Below, piece by piece: positions 23,791 to 34,600 of a stretch of DNA of 64,000 bases. The notes under the pieces are model-generated. The model was not told where the DNA came from and made no database searches. It saw only the letters and a program-made list of their open reading frames with translations. Source of the stretch: Mya arenaria (Eukaryota > Mollusca > Bivalvia > Myida > Myidae); contig NC_069136.1 of the NCBI RefSeq assembly GCF_026914265.1, positions 24,275,701-24,339,700 on the forward strand, in the 5' to 3' direction. Position 1 is the stretch's first letter. Every line of letters starts with the position of its first letter. A program made the translations under genes and the position numbers.

Positions 23791-24152
23791 TTAAAGCTGC
23801 ACTCTCACAGATTGAACGTTTTGACAGCTTTTTATTTTTTGTCTTGGAACGAGACAATTTTTGCGAAAATCTATGGAAAACAGTTAAATAAGACTGCTGA
23901 CAAAAAAATAGATCGCAGATTTTTATATTTCAGCTCAAAAATTGATGTTTATGCATTTTTCTTAAACCGTTAGTAACGGTTTAAGTCATAAAACATTAAT
24001 AATCGAACGGAAATATGAAAATCTACGTTCTGAATTTTTGTCAGCAATCTTATATCATTAGTTTGCAGATATTTACGCAAAAAATTGCTCTTTCCAAGAC
24101 AGAAAATAAAAAAAGTTGTAAAAATGGTATATCTGTGAGAGTGCAGCTTTAA
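23791..24152. mobile_element. TTAA MITE (family A), full length
   Basis: Termini TTAAAGCTGCACTCTCACAG and the inverted CTGTGAGAGTGCAGCTTTAA, with an internal palindrome AACCGTTAGTAACGGTTTAA. The whole element is nearly self-complementary. No coding capacity. TTAA duplications suggest a piggyBac- or Kolobok-type source. Confidence 0.85.
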
Positions 24153-24321
24153 GATGTTACCAATTATGCATGTTAAAGTATAAAAAAATAGTATGGTTTT
24201 ATTGGGGTGTACCCACGCAGGTACAGGCAATGAAAACAAAAAATACATCAAAAACTCACACCAAAAGGGACTCATACAAACACATAGGGATAAATTAACC
24301 TTAAAGTATTTTTGTCTTAGC

Positions 24322-24501
24322 GCGTTACTGACGCTATTCAAATCGTGGACTTCAAAGACAATATTTGAGCATATATAAACATTTGTTTAAGGGTTCCAGC
24401 CATCAGTATCTTAGTTTTAACACTCACAATGAGTTGCCAGACTTTATTTTATCATAAATAAAGTCCATTCTTACAAAAAAAACATGAGCGAGTCCCTTTA
24501 A
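24322..24501. mobile_element. MITE family D, right half
   Basis: Matches 32633-32801 and the end of the full copy at 28742-29217. It starts ATTCAAATCGTGGACTTC and ends GAGCGAGTCCCTTTAA. It abuts the next MITE, and the two share the TTAA. Confidence 0.6.
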
Positions 24502-24842
24502 AGCTCCACTCACACAGATTGTAAGTGTTGACAATTCATTTGTCTCAGATTTGGCTGATTTTGGCATCAATGTCTTCAATTCAGTCATATTAGATGATTC
24601 TCAATAAACAGATCTCAATTGTTTGGTAAAATGCCGAAAATTGCTATTTTAAACCGTTAGTAACGCTTTAGTCATAAAACATCAATTTTCGAACGTAAAT
24701 ATGATTCACTGATCTTTTATAAGCAGTCTTAAATCATTGGTTTCCAAACATTAACGCAAAAAATGGCTCATTCAAAGATAAAACACACCCACACACACAC
24801 ACAAGTTGTCAAAACAATAAATCTGTGAGAATCCAGCTTTAA
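24498..24842. mobile_element. TTAA MITE (family A), diverged
   Basis: Begins TTAAAGCTCCACTCACACAG and ends AATCCAGCTTTAA, with the same central CCGTTAGTAACG palindrome and a short AC microsatellite. It is more diverged than 23791-24152. Confidence 0.75.
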
Positions 24843-25384
24843 AAAGAAAAACAGCGAATATGTGGATAGGGGAACACCAAACAAACAATTCATTAAGTGT
24901 GGCCTTGGGAATGAAATCTAGACACTATTCTTCTTCACAATAAAGATATTCTGTTTCGTACCAGCTTACATTGCATTGTGTACGTACGCAATATTTAAAT
25001 TTTTAATGGAAATAATTAATTATACATGGACTTTCAAAAACATCAATTTAAATACTGCCATCAATACAATGACGGAAATGCAGAGGTGATTTTAAATTAT
25101 AATAAATGTTATCAAATTGTGCATCTTAATCGTATGCTAATTAAATTAAATACATTGACAGAAAAATAATTTGGATTTATTATTTATACTTCTTATTTCA
25201 GATTTTGATGGATTTAAACCAGGAATAGAAATAATGGAAGAAAAGGCATTTGACATTGTGTATGGAGTAGTTGGACTTATATGTTATAATTTTGTTTTAC
25301 AACGACTATGAGAAAAAAGGATATACTTATGCAAACGAATGTGGCGAATTTTGGATTATAAATCTTGAAAAATATAGATTCACC
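24843..25384. other. Upstream region of the 577-residue gene
   Basis: AT-rich. A stop-free stretch runs in frame upstream of the chosen ATG back to about 25271, but it lacks an ATG of its own. A TTATTTCAG at about 25193-25201 could be a splice acceptor for a leader exon. Confidence 0.35.
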
Positions 25385-27118
25385 ATGTCTGGCCCAAGTG
25401 AGCGCGAGTCAAGGGCCATTTTCCTGAATTTTAAGGAAATTCGATGTCTGGAAAAAAGTTTCCAAGTGATAGACCTGGAAAGGGCATACAGAAATAACAT
25501 AATGAACATGCACCAGAAAGACATGAAGATACATTACAAGAAAATAAAGGACAGAGTTGGGAAAATCCATTCGAATTTGACAAGAGAACAAATCGACGAA
25601 ATGAAAGTGATGGAGCAAAGCGGTGAGGTAAAGATAAAGCTATCAACTAGCACGGATTCTAGCATCCGAATATCCGCCGCGGAGAAGCGACTGAAGCTTC
25701 AGCCCAGAGCTAAAAGCGCCATGCCCCGCCTTCGACGCAGCGGGAGCGCCTTTCCCGCACGGCCTTTAAGAACCACCCACTCGGCGTTTACTCGATCTAC
25801 CAGTAACGACTGTCCGCCGGGTTCTCCCCGAACCAAGAGCTGTAGATTTGGAGGTTCGTCCATTAACATGGCCGCTATTTCGCCGCGGTCCAATACTGCG
25901 GGCACGTCACGATCATGTACCCACGGCCGTTCGAACTCCCTGTACCCGGAATCGGAATTGTCCACCGGAAGCGCTGTATTGCCTTTATCAATAAGAAATG
26001 AGAGGAAGAAATCAATATTCATTGATAGTGACGATAAACCACTGAAGCCGCTTATATCAATAACGACTGCAGACGTGGACAGCGATTCCGGGAAGTCACT
26101 AACAAATATAAAAGTGCCAAAGTTAACATTGAATATGTCACCGTTATCGGGAACAGGAAAAAGTCGACCATCATCGCCTTTAGCTTCGCCAAGATCATCT
26201 ATAATGAAGTCGCCAAAGTCCCCAAAGGCAGCAAAGAAGTCAAAAGGTATGGGTAACTCAAAAGTGTCGGCCTCAAGTAAGCCTTTTCCCCCAGAGAACG
26301 AGAAACCGGGCACTCAAGAAGGCGGGCTCTGGAGCACCAGAACCGCCACATACCTCCAGCTTCCTTCGGGCTCGTGTGTGGCTGATGCACAAAACAACGA
26401 GAGTAAAGATGATTCCACTCCAGGCGAATCTGATCGATCAAATGGCGCGGTTCCTCCAACGAGACTCACATCAGCTACTAGCAGTGGGGAAAAACAACGG
26501 CCCAATACGGCCGCCATTGCTGATTCAATGAGGCGGAAATCGCAGGCAGATATGCAAAGAGCATCGCGCCTTCTAGCGGAAGGCAAAACGACCGTGCCCT
26601 TTGATTCTCACGACTATATAGCTATTGAAGAGAGATCCAAATCGGAGAAACCGTTCCGCTCAATCAGAGAACGGACGTTTAACGTAAATATGGAAACAGA
26701 CGTTATGAGTGACTGTATGGGGGAAGAATTGTATAGAGACATGAAGAGAGGCATGATACTTGGGGAGGTAGCATCAAGCCTGTGCTTAGAGGACAAAATA
26801 GACTTCTTTTTAGATCGCGTTGATGATTACATCAAAGTGAATCCGAATTACGTATATAATGCGGAAAGAACTCGCGCGGAACTGGAAGCGGTTCGCGCAG
26901 AAAATAAGGCCGCCAAAGCGAAGAAGGTGAAACGGAACACACTACGGAGACGGCAGTTAGAGCGGAAGCTGCTGGATGGAGAGGAGGCGATGAGAGAGGC
27001 GGCGAAGGCCCGCTACATCAGGTTAAATGACGATGAACTGGATATGTCTAATGTAAATACACTTGTAGTGGATCAGATGAAAATGTTGTCTAGTATAAAG
27101 ATATGGAACCAAGGTTGA
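25385..27118 (+). CDS. Single-exon gene, serine-rich basic protein of unknown function, 577 aa
   Basis: Open from an ATG in good context (TTCACCATGT) to TGA; an upstream in-frame stretch has no ATG. Residues 1-90 are charged and helical (MSGPSERESRAIFLNFKE, then IRCLEKSFQVIDLERAYRNN). Residues about 110-400 are low-complexity, rich in Ser, Pro, Arg and Lys, with many SPxxS/SP sites such as SPLASPRSS and KSPKSPKAAKK. Residues about 420-577 are again structured: DYIAIEERSKSEKPFRSIRE, then a Lys/Arg/Glu-rich stretch likely to be coiled coil (ELEAVRAENKAAKAKKVK), ending in IKIWNQG. Codon-level GC is higher than in the flanks, supporting a real gene. I do not recognise a family. The layout would fit a cytoskeletal or basal-body scaffold, but that is speculation. 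Lack of introns, unlike its neighbours, may mean an old retrocopy or a large terminal exon. Confidence 0.75.
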   Translation: MSGPSERESRAIFLNFKEIRCLEKSFQVIDLERAYRNNIMNMHQKDMKIHYKKIKDRVGKIHSNLTREQIDEMKVMEQSGEVKIKLSTSTDSSIRISAAEKRLKLQPRAKSAMPRLRRSGSAFPARPLRTTHSAFTRSTSNDCPPGSPRTKSCRFGGSSINMAAISPRSNTAGTSRSCTHGRSNSLYPESELSTGSAVLPLSIRNERKKSIFIDSDDKPLKPLISITTADVDSDSGKSLTNIKVPKLTLNMSPLSGTGKSRPSSPLASPRSSIMKSPKSPKAAKKSKGMGNSKVSASSKPFPPENEKPGTQEGGLWSTRTATYLQLPSGSCVADAQNNESKDDSTPGESDRSNGAVPPTRLTSATSSGEKQRPNTAAIADSMRRKSQADMQRASRLLAEGKTTVPFDSHDYIAIEERSKSEKPFRSIRERTFNVNMETDVMSDCMGEELYRDMKRGMILGEVASSLCLEDKIDFFLDRVDDYIKVNPNYVYNAERTRAELEAVRAENKAAKAKKVKRNTLRRRQLERKLLDGEEAMREAAKARYIRLNDDELDMSNVNTLVVDQMKMLSSIKIWNQG

Positions 27119-27350
27119 TTGAAATATGTTGAAAGTATTTTGAAAGATATGAAATAAAGTGGATCTGTGTTGAAAATAGTACTAAGCTATGGAATGATGC
27201 GTGTTTGATTTAATTGTGTTGAACAATACTAAGATATGCCATATTATGGAATCATGCATGGTTGATTAAAATGTGTTGAAAAGTGCTAAGATACGGAATA
27301 TTGCGTGGTTAATTGAACTGTGTTGAATTGTAATATGATATTGAATCGTG
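27090..27350 (+). repeat. Short array seeded from the gene's last codons
   Basis: A unit of about 56 bp, roughly CTAAGATATGGAATCATGCG then GGTTGATTAAAATGTGTTGA, repeats about four times. Its first member is the coding end of the 577-residue protein (KIWNQG and stop). AATAAA at about 27153 lies in the second unit and may be the poly(A) signal. Confidence 0.6.
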
Positions 27351-27551
27351 CTTGGGTATTATAGTATAAATATATATATAGAATACTGCGCGTGTGAACC
27401 GATGTTTTAAATAACATCAGGCTTGTTTCGTTTAACAGCATATGATTCAATTAATAACTCTCTTATTTCCTTTTATACTTTAATAAGGCTACTAAAAAGT
27501 CCAAATAACTCATGCGCCTCATTGTGGTTGTATTCTGGTTCTTGTCAACTA

Positions 27552-27978
27552 CAGTATGTGTATACCACGTGATAAATTACGTCATATATGCTACGTCGGA
27601 AGACAACATTTTGCATAAAATGAAGACCTAATCAAAGATAACTTTTCTTTAAGAACACCGTTTTAAATAAAACAAAGGGCAGTCTTTGCCACTTACAGAG
27701 CCCCGCCTTCGTTTTATTACCGAAGTTTGATTAGTGCTCCGTCAGACGGCCGTATTGTGAAAAGGTTTTTCGAAGTGTTTGAACAAACTAAACTCTCAAT
27801 CAAACTCTGGTAAAAGACCGAAGGCGGGGTCCGTAAGAGGCGTAGACTGCGCTATGTTTCATCTAATATGGTGAAGAAATATTGAAGTTATCTTTGTTTT
27901 AAGTCTTCATTCGAAGCAAAATATGGCCTTCCGACATAGCATTTATGACGCAATTTATCACGTGGGATACACACACTG
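27552..27978. mobile_element. MITE family G, 427 bp
   Basis: Left end CAGTATGTGTATACCACGTG, right end CACGTGGGATACACACACTG, with long inverted arms (TATGCTACGTCGGAAG and its inverse). AACTA lies at both sides, one base offset at the right. Two sister copies have clear 5-bp duplications (40142-40567, 62273-62773). The class is not settled. Confidence 0.8.
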
Positions 27979-28059
27979 CAACTACATTCCTTGCCTATTC
28001 AATCTCTACATATTGTCGCTAACTTTCGTGAAGATCAAGGATTGTTTCACGTTAGATAC

Positions 28060-28370
28060 TTAAAGCTGCACTCCCACAGATTAACCGATTTACCAGCTCT
28101 AAATATCATCAAACCTGTGATAAAAGACTGCTGGCAAAAGATCAGATCGTAGATTTTCATATTTCCGTTCGAAAACTAATGTTTTATGTATGAGAGCGTT
28201 ACTAACGGTTTAAGAAAAATGCATAAAACATCAATATTTGAACTAAAATATGAAAATCTGCGATCTTATTTTTGTCAGCAGTCATAAATCACGTTTCCAT
28301 GCATTTTCGCATATATTGGCTCGTTGCAAAAAAATGTCAAAACGTTCAATTTGTGAAAGTGTAGACTTAA
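28060..28370. mobile_element. TTAA MITE (family A)
   Basis: TTAAAGCTGCACTCCCACAG start, centre GTTACTAACGGTTTAAG, end GTGTAGACTTAA. About 310 bp, with an internal deletion relative to 23791-24152. Confidence 0.75.
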
Positions 28371-28741
28371 CAAAGAGACAAAGTTACCAATTTTTGAACA
28401 TGTTTTGTTTTGTTTTAATTCTTCAATTTGTGTAAAAAAAAGGTGCATGGGGTGTTTCAACGTGTCTGTTTTTCAAAGAAATAATGTCCTTTAACATCGG
28501 GGTCATCGTTGTCATGGTATTTGTTCTGGCCGTTTTCATGTCATGGTCGTTATCATGGTCGGTGCAATCTTTGATGTCGTTTCGATTTATATACCAAGTT
28601 TCGTGAATATATATTTTTACGAAACTTGGTACTCATTTTTACTATGACACGGCAAACAAGGTTTGTGTCAGATCCTATAACTCTGCTTCAACATTTTGTG
28701 TCGACGTATATACGTTACTCAACTAAGATAAAATGATGATT

Positions 28742-29217
28742 TTAAGGGACTTGTTCATGTTTTGTAAAATGCACTTTTATGGGAAAAAATACGATATCAA
28801 GCGTGGCAAATGATTAGGAGGGTTAAAACTAAGATACTGACAGCTGGAACCCTTTTTAAATTGTTGATATTTGATCAAATACTGTGTTTTAAGACCACAA
28901 AAAAACGTAAGCAATTCGATTCGCCAAAGCGTTGTTATGTGATTGGTTGATCCCATTATCATGTGATGTTACAAATGTATTCGATAAAGGTTTAAATATC
29001 CTTCATTTAGTGTCAGTCATTGTGGCTGAGTGGGTGTGGCTTTGTTTTCTATATTTTCTTGATTGTACCCACTAAAACTGGTTTCTTTTTAATAATTTAA
29101 TTGTATTCTCTTCTACAATTTCGGTATCAAAGATTAAAATAATTATGAAATAAGTTTTTTTCAGATGCATTTTCGGGAAAACTCATTCTTGGTTAAAAAA
29201 ATGAGCGAGTCCTTTAA
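28742..29217. mobile_element. MITE family D, full length, 476 bp
   Basis: TTAAGGGACTTGTTCATGTT at the left and AAAATGAGCGAGTCCTTTAA at the right form the inverted termini. TTAA at both edges. Half copies are at 24322-24501 and 32633-32801. Confidence 0.7.
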
Positions 29218-29800
29218 CAAATAATTTTAATAAAACAATGTTATTTTTTTATTTTGCAAACTTCATTTACGAATAAAAGTATGCTTGAACGTTTAAACGA
29301 ACACTTTCAAAACCCAATCATCGACTTTAACGAATCAAAGATTTAAACACGTTATTTAATACCTTCTTAATCAAATTAATAAGATTATTGGGGTTTATGT
29401 TTAGTTAAACTATCGTGACATGCCACATTGATTCTTCCAAATCCTACCAACCAGGCTGGAAACAAACAAACAAATGTTAAAGGAAAAACAAACAAGCAGA
29501 TCCGAAAAAAATGTAATTCGTCATGGAGATACCAAAAGCGGGTTTAGACGGGGCGTACCCGGCGCGCGCCCCTCTAAAATGTCCAAGTTTACTTTTATAT
29601 GTCAATATCCGAGAAAATATCGAGTGAATTATTTTAAACTAAAATGGCTCAATCTTTCCAATCTCAAGTCTCAATTTACTCATTAAAATCCTGCATTATT
29701 CGTATACTTTGGGACGGGGGTGTACTTCCTTAGTTGGGCTTCCAAACTGCGTTCCCGTCTAAAGCGAAATCATGAAAAAGCCCTCATGATTCAATGTAAT
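29218..29800. other. AT-rich sequence, fragment of a dispersed repeat
   Basis: 29520-29640 (GGCGCGCGCC, then AAGTTTACTTTTATATGTCA) resembles 56465-56530. It is a shared, unclassified repeat; otherwise nothing is recognised. Confidence 0.4.
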
Positions 29801-29834
29801 CTATGAACTCTTTCATTTCATGTCAAAGTTTCTA

Positions 29835-30045
29835 TATAGGTGTCTGCCTCTCATCCAAGAGGTTGTGGGTTCGATCCCCACCAGGGGTTATCTCTCATGA
29901 CCTCGCAAAATGGACACAGTACTGCCATGGGCATGGAATCGAGCGTGATTCTGTAAGCTGTCAGCTTTCGCCACAATCGAGCTAAAAGATATTAGTATAA
30001 ACTAAATTAACTAAATTTTCAATTACATGTGTATTACTTAGAATT
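29835..30045 (+). mobile_element. tRNA-derived SINE
   Basis: A B box (GGGTTCGATCCCCACCAGG) at about 29867 follows a degenerate A-box region (GTCTGCCTCTCATCCAAGAG). A non-tRNA body ending in AT-rich sequence follows. A different family from the SINEs at 13711 and 59727. Confidence 0.6.
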
Positions 30046-30132
30046 AATAAAAAAAAGGAAATTAAGATATTATTATCTATATTAGGCATCAAATCATATG
30101 ACCAGTGAGATTATTTAACGAAGAAAATCACT

Positions 30133-30495
30133 TTAAGCTGCGCTCTCACAGATTAAACGTTTTGACAACTTTTTTTTATTTTTTGTCTTGGAACGCGTCA
30201 ATTTTTACGAAAATCCTTGGAAACCAGTTATTTAAGACTACTGACTAAAAATTAGATCGCAGATTTTTATATTTAAGTTAAAAAAATGATATTTTATGCA
30301 TTTTTTTAAAACCGTTAGTAACGGTTTAAGCCATAGAACATTAATTTTCGAATGGAAATATGAAAATCTACGATCTGATCTTTTGTCAGCAATCTTATAT
30401 TATTGGTTTGCAGATATTTACGCAAAAATTTGCACTTTCCAAGACAAAAAATAAAAAGTTGTAGAAACGGTCAATCTGTGAGAGTGCAGCTTTAA
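30133..30495. mobile_element. TTAA MITE (family A), full length
   Basis: TTAAGCTGCGCTCTCACAG to GTGAGAGTGCAGCTTTAA, with the central AACCGTTAGTAACGGTTTAA. Closely similar to 23791-24152. Confidence 0.85.
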
Positions 30496-30639
30496 GAAAT
30501 GACTTAATATCCTTATGGATACAAGCTCAGTTTTTATAATCATACACCCTATAAACTGGAATAGTAAAGATTTTCTCTTTTTCATCCAAAGCTTGTGTCA
30601 GACTTAACTCATTATTATTACTCAAAGAATAAACCTTAA

Positions 30640-31520
30640 GTTTATAGAATTTGTATGCCCCAAAGGATGGCATAAAGTTATCTTATTGTCCGTCAGTCCC
30701 TATGGTTTCCGATCAATAAATGAAGAACGCGTAGGCCAAGGGTTCTTAAACTTTGTATGCATGTTGGGCACGACAAACAGATAAAGCCTTTTGATTTTGA
30801 GGTCATCTGGTATTAGGTCAATGTCGTGGTGACCTTAAAGGGGCTGTACTCCGTATGATGAAATAGCGAAAAAAAAGAAGAAGAAAATTGTCGCAAACTG
30901 ACATAAACTTGGTATCGATGTGTACAATGCATTGAAACTTACTAACTGAAATACCACATAGTTTACAATTAATTTATTTTTTGCAATTTTTTGGTATTTT
31001 TCCATTAAAAAAGATTACTAGGTATGTCTACTTAGTAGAATTCATACCTTATGCGTGATTGGCTAGTCGATGTTATCACGTGATATTACCAAGTTAGGTA
31101 TATAGCTGAAATATTCCAACTGTTAAGGGTAAGCCTTCGTAGCACAGTGGATACTACGCCGTGGTGCAATTTTGGCGACCCCCGTTCGAATACCGGTCTC
31201 CGACTCGATTTTTTTTCTTCACATTTTCTTTTTTTTACAATTATGATATCACAGAGTAAAACATTTCATTAAATAATTGTCCTTAGATTCGTTACAGAAA
31301 AAAACTTTTTTTGGTGCCAATCTTGTGTACAGTCCCTTTAGATTATCTTCAGCTAAAAATCGGTAATAGGTCAATATATGAAGAACACTTAGGCTCAGGG
31401 ATCTTAAACTTTCTATGTAGGTATGTTTGGGGTCAGTGGATCAAAGGTCAAGGTCGGGATGACTTTCAGTTGAAAATCGGTTTACATTCAATATTTGAAG
31501 AACGCTTTGCTCAAGGACCC
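30640..31520. repeat. About 110-bp dispersed repeat, split by a MITE
   Basis: Units contain GATCAATA.ATGAAGAACGC, then TTAAACTTTGTATG and GGTCA.GGTCA-type stretches, before (30660-30836) and after (31341-31520) a MITE. A widespread type of molluscan tandem repeat, going by general similarity. Confidence 0.55.
30836..31340. mobile_element. MITE family E carrying a tRNA-like segment
   Basis: Inverted ends AAAGGGGCTGTAC and GTACAGTCCCTTT with TA at the edges. Inside, 31133-31205 reads CTTCGTAGCACAGTGGATAC (A-box-like) and CCCGTTCGAATACCGG (B-box-like), a tRNA-related stretch on the plus strand. 40008-40912 is a relative. Confidence 0.65.
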
Positions 31521-31618
31521 CAAACTTAGTAGTATGATTGTTCTTGGGTAGAAAAAGGATTTAAGCGCTAAAAGGAAGAAAGATCGCCTCTAATAAACTT
31601 TATTCAACATAAGCTTGT

Positions 31619-34600
31619 CTAGTAAACGTGAGGTAAATATTTAAGTGGGTCCAGTTCGATCTTTATGTATGGCCCCATAGGAAGGCTGTTCATGTCTGGT
31701 CGACTGTAGATGGCGCACTTCTTGAAGGCGCACGGGGACTCTCGCCAAGCGTACCGGAAGCCACGCGTGAGTCCCAAGGAAGAGTTACAGATGAGAAGCG
31801 TCACACTCTGGGGGCTGCTTTTCATAATAGGGGCCGCAATCCATACAGCCTGGTCACTTCCGTCACATTTGCTGTATTTGGACGTTGCGCAACATACCTT
31901 GATGTATAAAATACGAAAAAAAATATATAGATTGAGCTGCATTAAGCTCTGTAATGACTTGTTCAATCCTGACACAAAATTCATTGGGCCGATTGTTTGG
32001 AACTTTGTTAAAGTTAACAACGTTGTTAACGACATCGTTGTTAAATTTGAAATCTTTTCTGCTATGGACTTTTCATAGATTCCCTTGTGGTCTGCAGTAT
32101 TTTTAACAATATTTGATGGAACTAGTTCAGTATACGTGTTTTATCTGAAGATAGGAGCACATCACCAAATAATTAACGTTTAAATGTTAACAACGATCTC
32201 GTTAAACGCGTTGTTCACTTTAACAATGTTATGCACAATCAGCCCGTTGTGTCCATTTCTTAGTGATGCCTATACTGCACACTAAAAATGCTAAGCTCAG
32301 AATAAATTCCTCGTTTCGAATACAGTCTAACCTCGTTGGCTCGAACTCCTCGAGGGACCGGCGAAAATACCTCGAGCCTCGGAAAATTCGAGCCAAGGGG
32401 AATGCTTACATTCAGTATAAAGAAATCGGTCCTTAACATCGAGTTTGAGCCAACGAGGAATTCGAACCAAGCGAGTTCGAGCCAACGGGGTTAGACTGTA
32501 TGTAGAGATATATACATCGAATTCATTAAAGCGGGGTTTCGCTTGACGCGACACATTTGTTTCCGCAATCTTAGAAGTAATTTGTTGAAATCATGTTAGG
32601 TATATTTTATCAATGGGCCTCATTTGTCTTACTAACGTTATTCAAAATTGTGGACTTCAAAGACAATACTTGGGCATATATTAGCATTTGTTGAAGGGTT
32701 TCAGACGTCAGTATCTTAGTTTTAACAATCCTTATGATTTGCCACACTTTATTCCGTCATTAAAAAAGTGCATTTTACAAAACGTGAGCGAGTCGTCTAA
32801 GATGAAGAAAAAATTGTTTACACTTGTTTTGTTTATTTTTGCGAGCTGTAAATAATCTAACGAGGAAGATTTTGATATAATTTAGGTAAGGACGTAACTG
32901 CTTTCAAACGCTCAAGTATTATGAGTTATTTATGGTGCTTCAAAAATATCCAATCAACAATTACTGGTGTGTTTGTACTGCTTCTACTTTAAGAGAGATA
33001 TTTGCATTGTTTTACCCGAAGTAAATAGTAGTCAATGTTGTTGGGTGTTTCTTTTTTTTTCACAATAATTTTTACATAATCGAACTATAAAAAAGTAAAA
33101 TGATAATACAGGCTGGATGCAATCCACTTATCAAACAAAATTCATACATCTCCATTTGTGAAATGTGTTCAAATCCGTAAAACACAAAATCTATGAAAGG
33201 ATATGTGTTTGACCGGTGCAAAAGTTTGTTTCTAAAAATATACCATTCTTTTTTCATCAGCGGTTTGAAAAAAAAAATCTGTGGTACGCATAGCATCATC
33301 ACTGAATGAAAATATACAATATTTATGATTTCAACAAAGTAATAACCTTGGCCTTCCAAACCACTTGGACCGAAATCGAAAATACATTTAAACAGGACAA
33401 ATAATTTACCTCGAAACCATCCTTTGTCCTTATTTCTATCTGGGTGTCAAACTCAATCATCAGGCTTGCATTGCTATACGTCACCTTTGAAACCAGCGGT
33501 CCCTGGTAACGCCCCAATGACGTCACATTGTAAGCAACCGGAAGTGCGGACAGAAGCAGACGATCCGCTATGTCTTGTTTGTCACGTGGGTGAATGCTGA
33601 AATGAAAGATATTTTGAAAATAATGGAAACGAAATATCTGTTTCAATACGCCGAAGACCAAGGCATGTGTCCGTCCTATGAGATATCGATAAAATGAGCT
33701 TAACTATGGATTATGCTTTATGGATTTAAATAAAAGCGATTTCATTCAAGACGTTTGTACTTCTATAAGAGAAAAATTAAATTGATAAATAAATATACTT
33801 CATATAGAAGATCGTACGTTAGAAATTGGGAGTGGCCGGTTAAAAGAGGTGGGCGTTAAAAACAGGTGGCCAGATGAACAGGTAAGACTGTATAAGGAAA
33901 ATGTCCTTTAAGATTGTTTGAACCGTAGATTAAATCGCTTCACAAAATGTACTAGAAAAATACAGATTAATGGTGATGTAAACCTGTTGTAAGGTGATGT
34001 AAAGTCCGGGAGATCCATAGCAACCGCCATGAAAGTGTAGGGCATCTGGGGATTTGGCACGTATCCAAAGTCGCTCGTCTGGCGCCACCGGATATCCGGA
34101 AAACCTTTTGTAATTGTGGAATCGTTCCGCCACGATGCTAACTGTAATAAAGTGGTATATTAAGCTCTACATAGCTTAATTAAAATGTTCATCAATGACA
34201 TTGCGGCGTAAGATAAATCTTACCTTTACCTTTTATTTCAACAAGTTGGACTTCAGTTGAAATATAGAACCAAAATACAAACTACAATCTACTTATCGTT
34301 TCAGTATTTTGGTTATGCACTATATAAGTAGCAACCAGCAGAACCCTTTAGATTATTATAAAATCTATAGGGATTTTTTCAGGGTTAGGAATATGGGATC
34401 GTCAAACATCCAAATTTAACTAAATAAAGAGACGAACTTTGTGAGGATTGTCGCAACAAAACTAAGGGCGTTTTCGTTGGTAATAAACTGATTTCGGTTT
34501 GAGATGGGTTTCACGAACTGTGTATTTGTTGTAACAGTTTCAAATAAAACCAAAACCAGTTTGTTTGTTTTTAACGAAAACCGAAACCGGTTTTTGAAAA

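Noticed and set aside
25271-25384. Upstream extension of the 577-residue protein
   Set aside because: The frame is open, but the first codon there is TTG. The first ATG in good context is at 25385.
25699-26313. 204-codon minus-strand frame opposite the 577-residue gene
   Set aside because: Shadow of the GC-rich coding strand; composition and lack of any domain argue against a gene.
33930-34133. Frame reading RFHNYKRFSGYPVAPDERLW as SIAE sequence
   Set aside because: It is the wrong frame of SIAE exon 7; the in-phase reading gives GFPDIRWRQTSDFGYVPNP.
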